The notes under the pieces are model-generated. The model made no database searches. It was not told the origin of the DNA and saw only the letters and a list, made by a program, of their open reading frames with translations. A program made the translations under genes and the position numbers. From assembly GCA_964247295.1 (NCBI GenBank), contig CAXTTV010000048.1, positions 1-27,582 of the forward strand: DNA of 27,582 bases, in the 5' to 3' direction. Shown in pieces: positions 15,645 through 23,479 of this stretch. How positions within the stretch are numbered: position 1 is the stretch's first letter; the number at the start of each line of letters is the position of its first letter. The stretch comes from CAXTTV01 sp964247295. Lineage in GTDB: Bacteria; Chloroflexota; Ktedonobacteria; Ktedonobacterales; Ktedonobacteraceae.

Positions 15645-15779
15645 CGCTTCCTTCATTCTCCACCATAGGATGTCTAACCTTCCCTATGCTCTTACGTATA
15701 TCTTATGTATACTTCTATATATATTATTGAGAGGGCAAATATAATAAAAGACGATCTTTGAATACCTCGCTATATTCAT

Positions 15780-15808
15780 TTGTCATGAGTAGAGCTATAT
15801 GCTATATT
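15780..15808 (+). promoter_or_regulatory. Sigma-70-type promoter of the phosphosignalling cluster
   Basis: TTGTCA (15780-15785), a 17-nt spacer and TATATT (15803-15808) differ from consensus by one base in each hexamer. Transcription would begin near 15815, which rules out a translation start at 15807 and supports ATG 15966. Confidence 0.65.
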
Positions 15809-15965
15809 GGCGGTAGATAACCCGCTCTGTCCCTTCGTATCGTATGCTGACACACCTTTTTTAACCTCCCACGGATGCCTCCGCCAACGTGGGGAAAACT
15901 ACTCGGACGTTCTGTACATACAAAAAATTTTGAGAAAGATGTTGATCTATGCGAGGTACATTCCT

Positions 15966-16838
15966 ATGCCGCTGAAACTTACCGCAGCTAATACTTCTGA
16001 TGTTGGAAAACAACGTGAGCAAAATGAAGACTCGGCCTATAAACGTATAGAGTCCTTTGAGGATGGTGACCGTGGACTTTTTATTGTCGCTGATGGTATG
16101 GGTGGGTACCGAGCCGGCGAGGTCGCCAGCAAGATCGCCGTTGAGAAGATTAGTGAGGCGATGCGCGGCTTTTTTATGCCCATTAGCGAGCAACAGACGA
16201 TCAAGCTCGCTCCTGTCTCTCCGGAGCTAGAAGAGGAGGCCAGGGAGCAGGATAAAGAGGCTAAAAAGCAACCTAAGACGCGCAAGTTGGCCGAGACGGC
16301 TATGAACCAGAATGTCGAGCAACAACTGGAGACTGCGATCCAGCAGGCCAACAAGGCGATCCTCTCCCATGGCGAAAAAAATCCTTCGGCCCGTGGACTT
16401 GGATGTACGGTGACGGCCCTGCTAATCCAAAATGAGCAGGCGACTATCGCCAACGTTGGCGATAGTCGTACGTATCTATTACGGAACGGCGAATTAAAGC
16501 CCGTGACCAAGGATCATTCGCTGGTCGCACGGCTGGTTGAAGCTCAACAGATTGAGCCGGAGGACATCTATTCTCACCCGCAGCGCAACCTGATCTACCG
16601 CTCGCTCGGGGCGGGTCGTAAGTCGGTTGAGGTAGACCTTTTCCAGCTCGCGCTTAAACCAGGCGATGTGTTGCTGCTCTGCTCCGATGGCCTCTGGGAA
16701 ATGGTCCACGATCCTGAGATCTGCGAGAAGCTAAGTGAGCAGGGCAATCTACAAACGATCAGTGAGGATCTGATCGACATGGCGAACACAAATGGCGGTG
16801 AGGATAATATCACGGCTGTTGTTGTACATGTCAGCTAG
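15966..16838 (+). CDS. PP2C-family Ser/Thr protein phosphatase
   Basis: This 290-residue cytoplasmic phosphatase has the metal-binding PP2C motifs: REQNEDSAY (Asp22), VADGMGGYRAGE (Asp43), ANVGDSRTYLL, KDHSLV, CSDGLWEMV and GGEDNITAVVV. It should remove phosphate from Ser/Thr, using two Mn or Mg ions. A charged insertion of about 40 residues (EEEAREQDKEAKKQPKTRK) lies between the early helices. ATG 15966 is chosen because GAGGT is 9 nt upstream and the PP2C fold begins at once; the open frame upstream overlaps the promoter. It is the first gene of a five-gene same-strand cluster, with the kinase 55 nt downstream. It probably reverses that kinase's phosphorylation, as in other bacterial kinase-phosphatase pairs. 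Confidence 0.92.
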   Translation: MPLKLTAANTSDVGKQREQNEDSAYKRIESFEDGDRGLFIVADGMGGYRAGEVASKIAVEKISEAMRGFFMPISEQQTIKLAPVSPELEEEAREQDKEAKKQPKTRKLAETAMNQNVEQQLETAIQQANKAILSHGEKNPSARGLGCTVTALLIQNEQATIANVGDSRTYLLRNGELKPVTKDHSLVARLVEAQQIEPEDIYSHPQRNLIYRSLGAGRKSVEVDLFQLALKPGDVLLLCSDGLWEMVHDPEICEKLSEQGNLQTISEDLIDMANTNGGEDNITAVVVHVS

Positions 16839-16893
16839 CTCTGGCGTAGATGATGTAAAGTTGCCGTAACAAAGGCTTGGAGATGACGGTTTT

Positions 16894-18921
16894 ATGGCTC
16901 TCCCGATAGGTACAGTCCTGGATGGAAAATTTAAAATTGTACAGATTCTTGGTGAAGGTGGCATGGGTACGGTCTACAAGGTGGAGCTTGTGGGCAGACC
17001 CGGTTACTACCGTGCGATTAAAGAACTGCTGATCAATCCCAATACTTCTCCAGAGGATCGTAAATCGGCGATCGAGCGCTTCGATAAGGAGATTGATCTG
17101 CTTTTTAGCCTGAAGCATCCCCGGATTCCGACTCTGATGCTGAGTTTTCAGGAGCGCGGCAACTATTATTTTGTGATGGAGTTTGTTCCTGGTCGTAGCC
17201 TTGATAAAATGCTCGAGGATGCGAATGCGCCATTGGATGAGACAAAGATTGTGACCTGGATGATGCAGGTCTGCGAGGCACTAACCTATATTCACTCGCG
17301 CACCCCCCCGATTATTCTTCGCGATCTTAAACCCGGCAATATTATGGTGACGCCTTCCGGTGATGTTCAGTTGATTGACTTTGGGATCGCACGCCGCTTC
17401 GATCCCAATAAACGCACAAATACGGAGAACCTGGGGACGATCTCGTACGCTTCGCCGGAACATCTGGGCTCGCTTTCGTCTCCCGGCCAGCGGCGCAGCG
17501 CCCAAAATCCTGGTCGACTGGTGCAGACGGATGCCCGTTCAGATATCTATTCGTTGGGCGCGACTATGTACCATCTACTAACCAACTACGAGCCCGATCC
17601 AATTCAGACACCGACATCCGGATCGATGCTCGCCAAAAATCCCCGCCTGCGCACAATCCAGGTCAATGGTCGCACGGTCTGCCCGGTTGAGCAGGTGGTG
17701 ATTAAAGCGATGCAGCAGGACTCAACTCAGCGCTTCCAGAACGCGGAGGCAATGCGCGTGGCACTGCTCCACTGCCTACCAAATAGTTCTCCTGTAAGCA
17801 CCATTCAGATTCCCGCAGTGACGGCCAATTCCACCATTGTGGTCCCGGCAGGATCTTTTTCAAATTCAATTCAGCCACGACCAATTGCTAGCAATGGAGC
17901 CAGTCTGGTCTGCCCAAAATGCGGCTTTGTAAATCGACCGGGGGCGAAGTTTTGTAAACGCGATGGACAACCTCTGGGACAGGGCGCGTCGGTTGTTCCC
18001 CCTCAAATGCGACCTGCTGCGCCGATCCGCGCCCGCCCGATCTCACCGGCCTCAAATAGCTACGTGGCTCCCGCCCCGATTCAGCCGCGACCAATTCAGA
18101 ATTCGGTCCAGGCCCAACCAGCGCAGCCAATCAAGGCCCGCCCGATCACGGTGGATCACTATCGCCAGGGGCTTCAGGCTCTAAATGATAAGAAATATCA
18201 GGAGGCGGTCAACGAGTTTAAGCAGGCCGCACCTTCTTATGATGTGGTATATAATCTTGGGCGCGCATATCGCCAGTATGCTCAGGTTGTGCGCTCAACC
18301 AGCACGGAAGGTTTTGTTGATAATATGCGGATGGCTGCGGAACAATTCGAGAAAGCCATTACCTATAAATCTGACGCCTTCGATGCTTACTTCCAACTAG
18401 GAATGTGTTATCACGATCTGGAATTGTATCCTAAGGCAACCGATACATTTAAGAAAGCTCAACAGATCGCGCCGACAGATTCCGCCGTGTACTACCAGCT
18501 TGGTCTGCTGGCGGCTCGACAGGGCCTGCTACGGGATGCCGAGCGCTATCTGCGAGACGGCCTGAAGTTTAATCAGGAGCACGCGCTGATCCTGGTGGCG
18601 TTGGGCCGCCTATATATGGAGCTAAAGCAGACCGCAGATGCGATCGCGGTCTTGCGCCGCGCGACCACCAGCGAACCAACGCTCTGGGAGGGCTGGTATG
18701 AGCTGGGGCGCGCCCACATGCGCGCCCGCGAATGGAAGCTGGCGCTGAGCGCTCTGGAGCAGGCCCGCATCAATAATCCAGGAGTTTCAGAGATCTATAG
18801 CGCGATGGCGACTAGCTTTGTAAAGTCGTCCAGAAAGCCTGACGCCCGCCCGATGGTCACGGAAGCACTGCGCTTAAATCCCAATAATGCCGAGGCTTTG
18901 CGTTTGAAAAAACAAGTCTAA
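16894..18921 (+). CDS. Ser/Thr protein kinase with zinc ribbon and TPR repeats
   Basis: The 675 residues begin with a Hanks-type kinase domain (about 12-290): GEGGMGTVYKV, Lys43 in AIK, LRDLKPGN (142-149), DFG (162-164), GTISYASPEH. The catalytic Asp, Lys and Asn are kept, but His of the HRD motif is Leu. The activation segment is extended by a basic stretch (SSPGQRRSAQNPGR). A CPKCG...FCKRDG zinc ribbon lies near 339-358, flanked by four copies of an I-x-[AP]-R-P-I motif. TPR-like helices cover 418-675 and should bind partner proteins. No membrane segment is seen. The gene sits between two PP2C genes, so the cluster encodes a writer and two erasers. Confidence 0.92.
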   Translation: MALPIGTVLDGKFKIVQILGEGGMGTVYKVELVGRPGYYRAIKELLINPNTSPEDRKSAIERFDKEIDLLFSLKHPRIPTLMLSFQERGNYYFVMEFVPGRSLDKMLEDANAPLDETKIVTWMMQVCEALTYIHSRTPPIILRDLKPGNIMVTPSGDVQLIDFGIARRFDPNKRTNTENLGTISYASPEHLGSLSSPGQRRSAQNPGRLVQTDARSDIYSLGATMYHLLTNYEPDPIQTPTSGSMLAKNPRLRTIQVNGRTVCPVEQVVIKAMQQDSTQRFQNAEAMRVALLHCLPNSSPVSTIQIPAVTANSTIVVPAGSFSNSIQPRPIASNGASLVCPKCGFVNRPGAKFCKRDGQPLGQGASVVPPQMRPAAPIRARPISPASNSYVAPAPIQPRPIQNSVQAQPAQPIKARPITVDHYRQGLQALNDKKYQEAVNEFKQAAPSYDVVYNLGRAYRQYAQVVRSTSTEGFVDNMRMAAEQFEKAITYKSDAFDAYFQLGMCYHDLELYPKATDTFKKAQQIAPTDSAVYYQLGLLAARQGLLRDAERYLRDGLKFNQEHALILVALGRLYMELKQTADAIAVLRRATTSEPTLWEGWYELGRAHMRAREWKLALSALEQARINNPGVSEIYSAMATSFVKSSRKPDARPMVTEALRLNPNNAEALRLKKQV

Positions 18922-18937
18922 ATAGTAAAATAATGCT

Positions 18938-18953
18938 CGTCCGTCCGTCCGTT
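18938..18953. repeat. Short CCGT tandem repeat between kinase and phosphatase genes
   Basis: Nearly four units of CGTC/CCGT (CGTCCGTCCGTCCGT) lie in the 86-nt gap between the kinase stop and the next start. Such tracts can change length by slippage, but here this would alter only spacing, not a reading frame. Confidence 0.4.
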
Positions 18954-19007
18954 CGGCCTTTCTGGCTGGATGAGATTTTGACATATTTATAAGGAGAGAG
19001 TTTACTA

Positions 19008-21035
19008 ATGATCTGTCCTGTCTGTCAGATGCAAAATCGCGATAACGCCAGGTTCTGCAAAAAGTGCGGTTATCATTTTCAGTTAGCGGAGAATGCAGCC
19101 GGAATTCCGGAGGCACCCCCCACCCCTGGTACCGCGTCCAATCCGCCAATGGCCGAGGGGAATAGCGCTTTCAATGCAGCGGCTTCAGCCGTTCCTGACG
19201 ACCCACCCGCGCCTGTACAACAGCAGCCTTCCGCACCGTTACCACCTTTAGAGCAACCAGTAGCCACCCAGATCCAGGCAGAACAGCCCGTTACCCAATC
19301 GGCCTCGCCGCCAATGCCACCCGAGAACATCAATCCGAGCAGTGGTGCCGTCCTGGAATCAGATGAGCCCCTACCACCGGTGGCCCACCCGGCTCCTCAG
19401 GAGCCCAGAACTGCCCCTACAGCGTCCAATGAGGCAGAAGACCCAACCCTGGCCCCTACACTGATCTTGACGCCAGAAAAGATGATGGCGTACCATCAGC
19501 AGCGCTGGCAGAAAGAGGAGAAGCAGCCACAGAACGATCCCGCAAAACCGTCTGATATCTCAGATATACCAACAACGATTATGCCTTCAGGAGAAGCAAC
19601 ACCGCCACAGGATATCGCGGATCAGCCGACGATCCTCGCTGCCCCCACAACGGGTCCGGGCGGATCTCAGGAACCATCAGCGGTAGTCAATCAGACAACA
19701 GATCCAGCCTCGGCTCCCGCTCAGGCTATAGCGAACCAGCAGAACGCCACAATAGTGAAAGATGAACATATGGACGAGCAGCCACTCAACGCCCAATCCG
19801 CAGAGGAGCCAACCGCAGTAGCACAGCCTCCCCTATCCGCTGAAGAGCAACCAGCCCAAAGCACAGAGTTCGCTCCGCTCGTCGTTGGAACCCTTCTTAA
19901 CAACCGCTTTGAGATCACCCAGGTAGAAGAGTCGGACCAGTCCTCAGAACACCTGTATCAGGTTACAGACCACCAGGGCTGGCAGCGCTGCTGGAACTGC
20001 CGCTCTGAAAGCAATGCCGAGGATGACGAGTATTGTATAGATTGTGGAGCCGAGATGCAAGGTGTCAGCTACACCCTTCACGAATATCCGTCCACCTCTA
20101 ACAAAAGTGAAGAGTCAAACGTATTACAAGGGAATATCGTACAGACATTTGTAGATCAAGGCAGGACATACGTGGTTGAGCAGGAACAAATCGAACAGAA
20201 CCCCTTCCCCAACGGCGTATTCTTGCTGGCCGCCGGCGACTCGGATGCCGGAAACATCCGTCGCTCGGACCCCAACGAGGACAGTGTGCTGGTCTTACAG
20301 ATGCAGCGGGTCCATGAGTCCAACTCTCTACCAGTTGGGGCGTTCATCGTCGCCGATGGTATGGGCGGGCACGACGCCGGTCAGGTCGCCAGCCGGATCA
20401 CCATTAACACCATCTCTCAGAAACTTATCGGCGGCCTGTTTCAGGGCCCGATCGAGATTGAGAAACAGGGACAGTCAGAGAACCCACCCAAGGCTCCCGA
20501 CCTACCCGATGATGAAACACTGGGAGATCTGCTGCATAGCTCGGTCCAGGAGGCCAACGCTCAGCTTTGTCAGAAAAACCAGAATGACAAGACCGACATG
20601 GGTTCCACGCTCACCGGTTTTATGGTTGTGGGTCATCGTGCGTATATCGTTAATGTAGGGGATAGTCGGACATACATGGTCCGTGCCGGTCAACTCTATC
20701 AACTGACAACCGATCACTCGCTGGTTGGTCAATTAGTAGCCGGTGGCTTGATCCAACCCGACGACGTATATACGCATCCACAACGGAGTCAGATTTTCCG
20801 GAGCCTGGGAGATAAATTGAATGTGCAGATTGACATTCTCAAGCAAGATCTGCATCCCGGCGATATTCTCTTGAGCTGCTCCGATGGATTATGGGAGATG
20901 GTCCGGAATCCCCAGATTGAGAGTATTCTCAATAACGCGCCGAACCCACAGACGGCCTGTACTCAACTGCTTGAAGCTGCCAATATGAACGGCGGAGAAG
21001 ATAATGTCAGCGCCGTGGTCGTCTTTGTGCGTTAA
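19008..21035 (+). CDS. Zinc ribbon-PP2C phosphatase with a degenerate kinase-like segment
   Basis: The 675-residue protein starts with a zinc ribbon (Cys3, 6, 17, 20; CPVCQ...FCKKCG). About 260 residues of Pro/Gln/Ala-rich, probably disordered sequence follow. Residues about 290-325 (VGTLLNNRFEITQV...) mimic the first strands of a Hanks kinase but lack the glycine loop and the ATP lysine. A second zinc ribbon follows (CWNC...CIDCG, about 328-346). The C-terminal PP2C domain (about 400-675) keeps DPNEDSVL, VADGMGGHDAGQ, NVGDSRTYMV, CSDGLWEMV and GGEDNVSAVVV, so it should be active. AAGGAG lies 11 nt before the ATG. It is the second phosphatase of the cluster and closely resembles the first in its catalytic part, suggesting duplication and addition of the adaptor region. 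Confidence 0.9.
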   Translation: MICPVCQMQNRDNARFCKKCGYHFQLAENAAGIPEAPPTPGTASNPPMAEGNSAFNAAASAVPDDPPAPVQQQPSAPLPPLEQPVATQIQAEQPVTQSASPPMPPENINPSSGAVLESDEPLPPVAHPAPQEPRTAPTASNEAEDPTLAPTLILTPEKMMAYHQQRWQKEEKQPQNDPAKPSDISDIPTTIMPSGEATPPQDIADQPTILAAPTTGPGGSQEPSAVVNQTTDPASAPAQAIANQQNATIVKDEHMDEQPLNAQSAEEPTAVAQPPLSAEEQPAQSTEFAPLVVGTLLNNRFEITQVEESDQSSEHLYQVTDHQGWQRCWNCRSESNAEDDEYCIDCGAEMQGVSYTLHEYPSTSNKSEESNVLQGNIVQTFVDQGRTYVVEQEQIEQNPFPNGVFLLAAGDSDAGNIRRSDPNEDSVLVLQMQRVHESNSLPVGAFIVADGMGGHDAGQVASRITINTISQKLIGGLFQGPIEIEKQGQSENPPKAPDLPDDETLGDLLHSSVQEANAQLCQKNQNDKTDMGSTLTGFMVVGHRAYIVNVGDSRTYMVRAGQLYQLTTDHSLVGQLVAGGLIQPDDVYTHPQRSQIFRSLGDKLNVQIDILKQDLHPGDILLSCSDGLWEMVRNPQIESILNNAPNPQTACTQLLEAANMNGGEDNVSAVVVFVR

Positions 21036-21047
21036 ACAAAATGGAAA

Positions 21048-21056
21048 TGATATACT
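21048..21056 (+). promoter_or_regulatory. Possible internal promoter for the VWA-FHA part of the cluster
   Basis: TGATATACT, an extended -10 identical to that before prs, lies in the 54-nt gap before the VWA gene. It could give separate transcription of the VWA and FHA genes. No clear -35 accompanies it. Confidence 0.35.
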
Positions 21057-21089
21057 GTGGCAGCCAATTATGAAAGGAGCTCTACAACT

Positions 21090-22339
21090 ATGCCCGGTGA
21101 GGTAATTCTGGCCCATCAGGTGGGGAAGGACTTCATGCCTGTGACAGGGGGAAGCCAGCTAGCCTATGTACTACTTGAGGCTAAACCAACTGAGATGATG
21201 GCTCAGGTACGCATGCCCCTCAACTTTGTTCTGGTGCTCGACCATTCCGGCTCTATGAAGGGTGCGAAGCTGAACAATGTAAAAGAAGCCGTCAAAATGG
21301 TGATCGACTATATGGAGCCCACCGACTATATTTCGGTAGTGGTTTTTGACGATACCGCCCAGGTGGTGATCCCGTCAATGCCAGCCAATGATCCCGTTGG
21401 CATGAAGGCCGCGATAGACCGGATCTATGACGCCGGTGGAACGGCAATGTCATTGGGAATGATCCAGGGCTTGAATGAGTTGCGCCGTTACAACATCCCA
21501 AACGCCATTAACCGCATGATCCTGCTGACCGATGGCGTGACATATGGTGACTCTGATCGCTGCCGCCAGCTTGCCCGCGACGCCGCTACCAATGGCATCT
21601 CCATCTATCCCTTGGGCATTGGGGCCGACTGGGATGAGAACCTGTTGGATGATGTTGGTCAGTTAAGCGGCGGTATGCCAGCCGAATTTATTCGTCAGCC
21701 TTCCGACGCCATGAACATCTTCCAGCAGCAGATCCAGAGCGCGGTCGCGGTCGCGGCCCGTAACGCCACATTGACTATGCGGCTGCCAGCGGGTGTCGCG
21801 CCCAAAAAGGCCGTCCAGGTCCTGCCAATCATCCGAGACCTGGGGCAGTCGGTGCTTTCAGATCGGCAGATCGTGATCCCGCTGGGAGATCTGGAGAAAG
21901 ATAACGCGCAGTCCATCATGGTCGAACTGATGATTGATCCTCGCCAGCCCGGCATGTTCAGGATCGCCCAGGCCGAGCTTTCCTATGATGTGCCCGTTGC
22001 GGGCCTGACCGCCGAAAAGGTACGGGACGATATCAAAGTCACCTTTACCAACGATGCGAATCAGGCGGCCCAGGTGAACGCGACCGTCATGAACTTTGCC
22101 GAGAAGGCCAATGCCCATCGCCTGGTCACGCGGGTCCTGGATGAATANNNNNNNNNNACAAACGCACTGGCAAAGCGACAACCCGTCTGAACCCCAATGT
22201 CACTCGGGTCCTGGATGAGGAGACACAGGCCGCACTGGAGCAGATCAACCAGGGCCAGCAGATCTCGCAGGAGCAGGTAAAGACTATCGGCAACAAGACC
22301 CGAAAGTTAACCCAGCGCCTGGATGATTTGTTGCCATAA
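21090..22339 (+). CDS. VWA domain protein (MIDAS intact), interrupted by a 10-N gap
   Basis: The protein has a von Willebrand factor A domain with a complete metal-ion-dependent adhesion site: Asp51-x-Ser53-x-Ser55 (DHSGSM), Thr118 (GGTAM) and Asp148 (LLTDG). Such domains bind protein partners through a bound Mg ion. A beta-rich middle part and a helical C-terminal tail (RLDDLLP) follow. The N run at 22148-22157 breaks the frame. Sequence after the gap continues the protein in a different frame to TAA 22337, so the true gap must be 2 modulo 3 nt, not 10. ATG 21090 has AAAGGAG 10 nt upstream. The position between a PP2C-kinase-PP2C set and an FHA gene resembles VWA members of TerY-P-like systems. 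Confidence 0.85.
22148..22157. other. Assembly gap (10 N) inside the VWA gene
   Basis: The sequences on either side share CGGGTCCTGGATGA (22129-22142 before, about 22205-22218 after). A short internal repeat probably caused the assembly break. The N count is a placeholder. Confidence 0.9.
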
Positions 22340-22413
22340 GTCGTGTTTGATCGTGAAAAGGGTAGAAAGATTTTTTCAGATAGAGATTTCATTTTTTGAG
22401 GAGGATAGAGTTC

Positions 22414-23175
22414 ATGGCAGTATATTGTTCTTTAGGGCACGAGAATCCTGACGGCTCCGCTTTCTGCGACGAGTGCGGCGAGCCACTAAACGCCGCCGCT
22501 CCCGCAGCAGGCACCGCCCATCCAGAACCGGCCCCGGCTCACCAGGCTCAGGCTCAGGTATCATCCGAGCCAATTAATATGCCGTCGCCTTCCGTCCCGC
22601 CGGTCGTTGTCGCCTCGGCCCCGGATGTCAGTGCCGCTCCCGCACCAGTTGGGACTGTTCACTGCCCAAACTGTGGCGCGCAGAACCCTGCTGGTGAAGC
22701 CTTCTGTGCCGATTGTGGCAACAGCCTTCAAGGCGGAGCCGCTCCAGCCGCTCAGCATGTAGCAGAGCCAACTCCCGTCGCTACTCCGGTCGCCCACCAG
22801 CCTGATGTGGTTAGCACCCCAGCCCCCACTGCCACCGCAGCGGCACCCGGTTTGAATGCCCGCTTGATCGCCGAAGCCGACAACCAGGAGTTTGATATCA
22901 GCGGCAAAGACACCATTGTCATCGGGCGTGAGGATGCCGTAAGTAATATCTTCCCCGACATCGACATGACACCCCACGGTGGTGAAGAGGGCGGCGTCTC
23001 TCGCGTGCATGCCCGAATTTTTGTTGAGAACGGCCAGTACATGCTGGAAGACGAGAACAGCACCAACTTCACCTTCCTGAATCGGCAGCGGCTGGCTCCT
23101 AAAACACCTACACCCTTGCACGATAACGACGAAATCAAGCTTGGGCGAGTCCTGCTACGCTTTAAAACCGCCTAG
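22414..23175 (+). CDS. Zinc ribbon-FHA domain protein
   Basis: The 253 residues carry two small zinc-binding motifs, CSLGHENPDGSAFCDECG at the N-terminus and CPNCGAQN...FCADCG around residues 87-104. They are separated by Pro/Ala-rich linkers. A C-terminal FHA domain covers about 150-253. The FHA core IVIGRED, GVSRVHARI and STNFTFLN is present; the usual SxNGT is SxNFT here, so the pThr-binding loop is slightly altered. FHA domains bind phosphothreonine peptides, making this the likely reader of the cluster's kinase. ATG 22414 follows AGGAGG by 9 nt. The gene is the last of the five, and its stop is followed at once by a structured stretch and a terminator. Confidence 0.92.
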   Translation: MAVYCSLGHENPDGSAFCDECGEPLNAAAPAAGTAHPEPAPAHQAQAQVSSEPINMPSPSVPPVVVASAPDVSAAPAPVGTVHCPNCGAQNPAGEAFCADCGNSLQGGAAPAAQHVAEPTPVATPVAHQPDVVSTPAPTATAAAPGLNARLIAEADNQEFDISGKDTIVIGREDAVSNIFPDIDMTPHGGEEGGVSRVHARIFVENGQYMLEDENSTNFTFLNRQRLAPKTPTPLHDNDEIKLGRVLLRFKTA

Positions 23176-23401
23176 AGGAGGCGGGACCCGTACCTGTGTA
23201 TCTCCGTGAAATCACGGATCGGGTCCCACCTGGGCAGTAGGAGAGTCGCCGCCTTGGGCGCGGCGAAAGGTAGGAAGCCTGCCAGAAAGTAGTGGATGGT
23301 GAGCAGGAAGGACCTGGATCTTCCCGCGCACAGGCGGCGGGATCTACAAGGTCTCAGACGGCTCGTTTCCTTGTGGAGAGAGGGAACGCCCTCTATTTTT
23401 T
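23176..23401 (+). ncRNA. Candidate structured RNA of about 225 nt between the FHA gene and rpmH
   Basis: Four hairpins follow the FHA stop in order. The first is GGGACCCG/CGGGTCCC (23183-23190 with 23220-23227), enclosing CCGTG-AAAT-CACGG. The second is GGCAG/CTGCC (23233-23237 with 23279-23283), enclosing CGCCGC/GCGGCG (23247-23252 with 23260-23265) across purine-rich internal loops. The third is GACCT/AGGTC with CCCGC/GCGGG (23311-23353). The last is an intrinsic terminator. No reading frame here is credible. GGCGGGAC (23180-23187) can also pair with GTCGCCGCC (23245-23253), competing with the first two hairpins. It does not match SRP RNA, RNase P RNA, tmRNA or 5S rRNA as far as I can see. 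It may be an independent small RNA or a structured 3' UTR. Confidence 0.35.
23377..23401 (+). terminator. Intrinsic terminator before the rpmH promoter
   Basis: AGAGGG-AACG-CCCTCT (23379-23394) is followed by A and T6 (23396-23401). It separates the phosphosignalling cluster and candidate RNA from rpmH. Confidence 0.8.
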
Positions 23402-23411
23402 ATTCTCAAGA

Positions 23412-23441
23412 TTGACAGGCCGTGCTGATTACGGCTATAAT
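23412..23441 (+). promoter_or_regulatory. Sigma-70-type promoter for rpmH
   Basis: TTGACA (23412-23417), an 18-nt spacer and TATAAT (23436-23441): both hexamers are perfect consensus. It lies 10 nt after the terminator and 38 nt before the rpmH ATG, as expected for a highly expressed ribosomal protein operon. Confidence 0.85.
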
Positions 23442-23479
23442 CTACGAGATATTCTTATGGAGGATAGAAAAAGGGACTT

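Larger units (their letters stand above)
15620..15965. other. Intergenic region: hairpin after der, promoter and long leader of the PP2C cluster
   Basis: A hairpin follows der directly, then an AT-rich stretch leads to the promoter at 15780-15808. The remaining 150 nt would be the untranslated leader of the phosphosignalling cluster. No coding sequence is supported. Confidence 0.55.

Noticed and set aside
15807..15965. N-terminal extension of the first PP2C from TTG 15807
   Set aside because: The extension overlaps the -10 element of a good promoter and lacks PP2C similarity; ATG 15966 has a ribosome binding site.
18978..19007. TTGACA just before the zinc ribbon-PP2C gene as a promoter
   Set aside because: The hexamer at the right spacing (TTTACT) is poor, and transcription would begin after the start codon.
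23176..23290. 5S rRNA-like ending (GAGAGTCGCCGCC)
   Set aside because: The resemblance is limited to a few bases in altered order; the 5S 5' half and central loops are missing.
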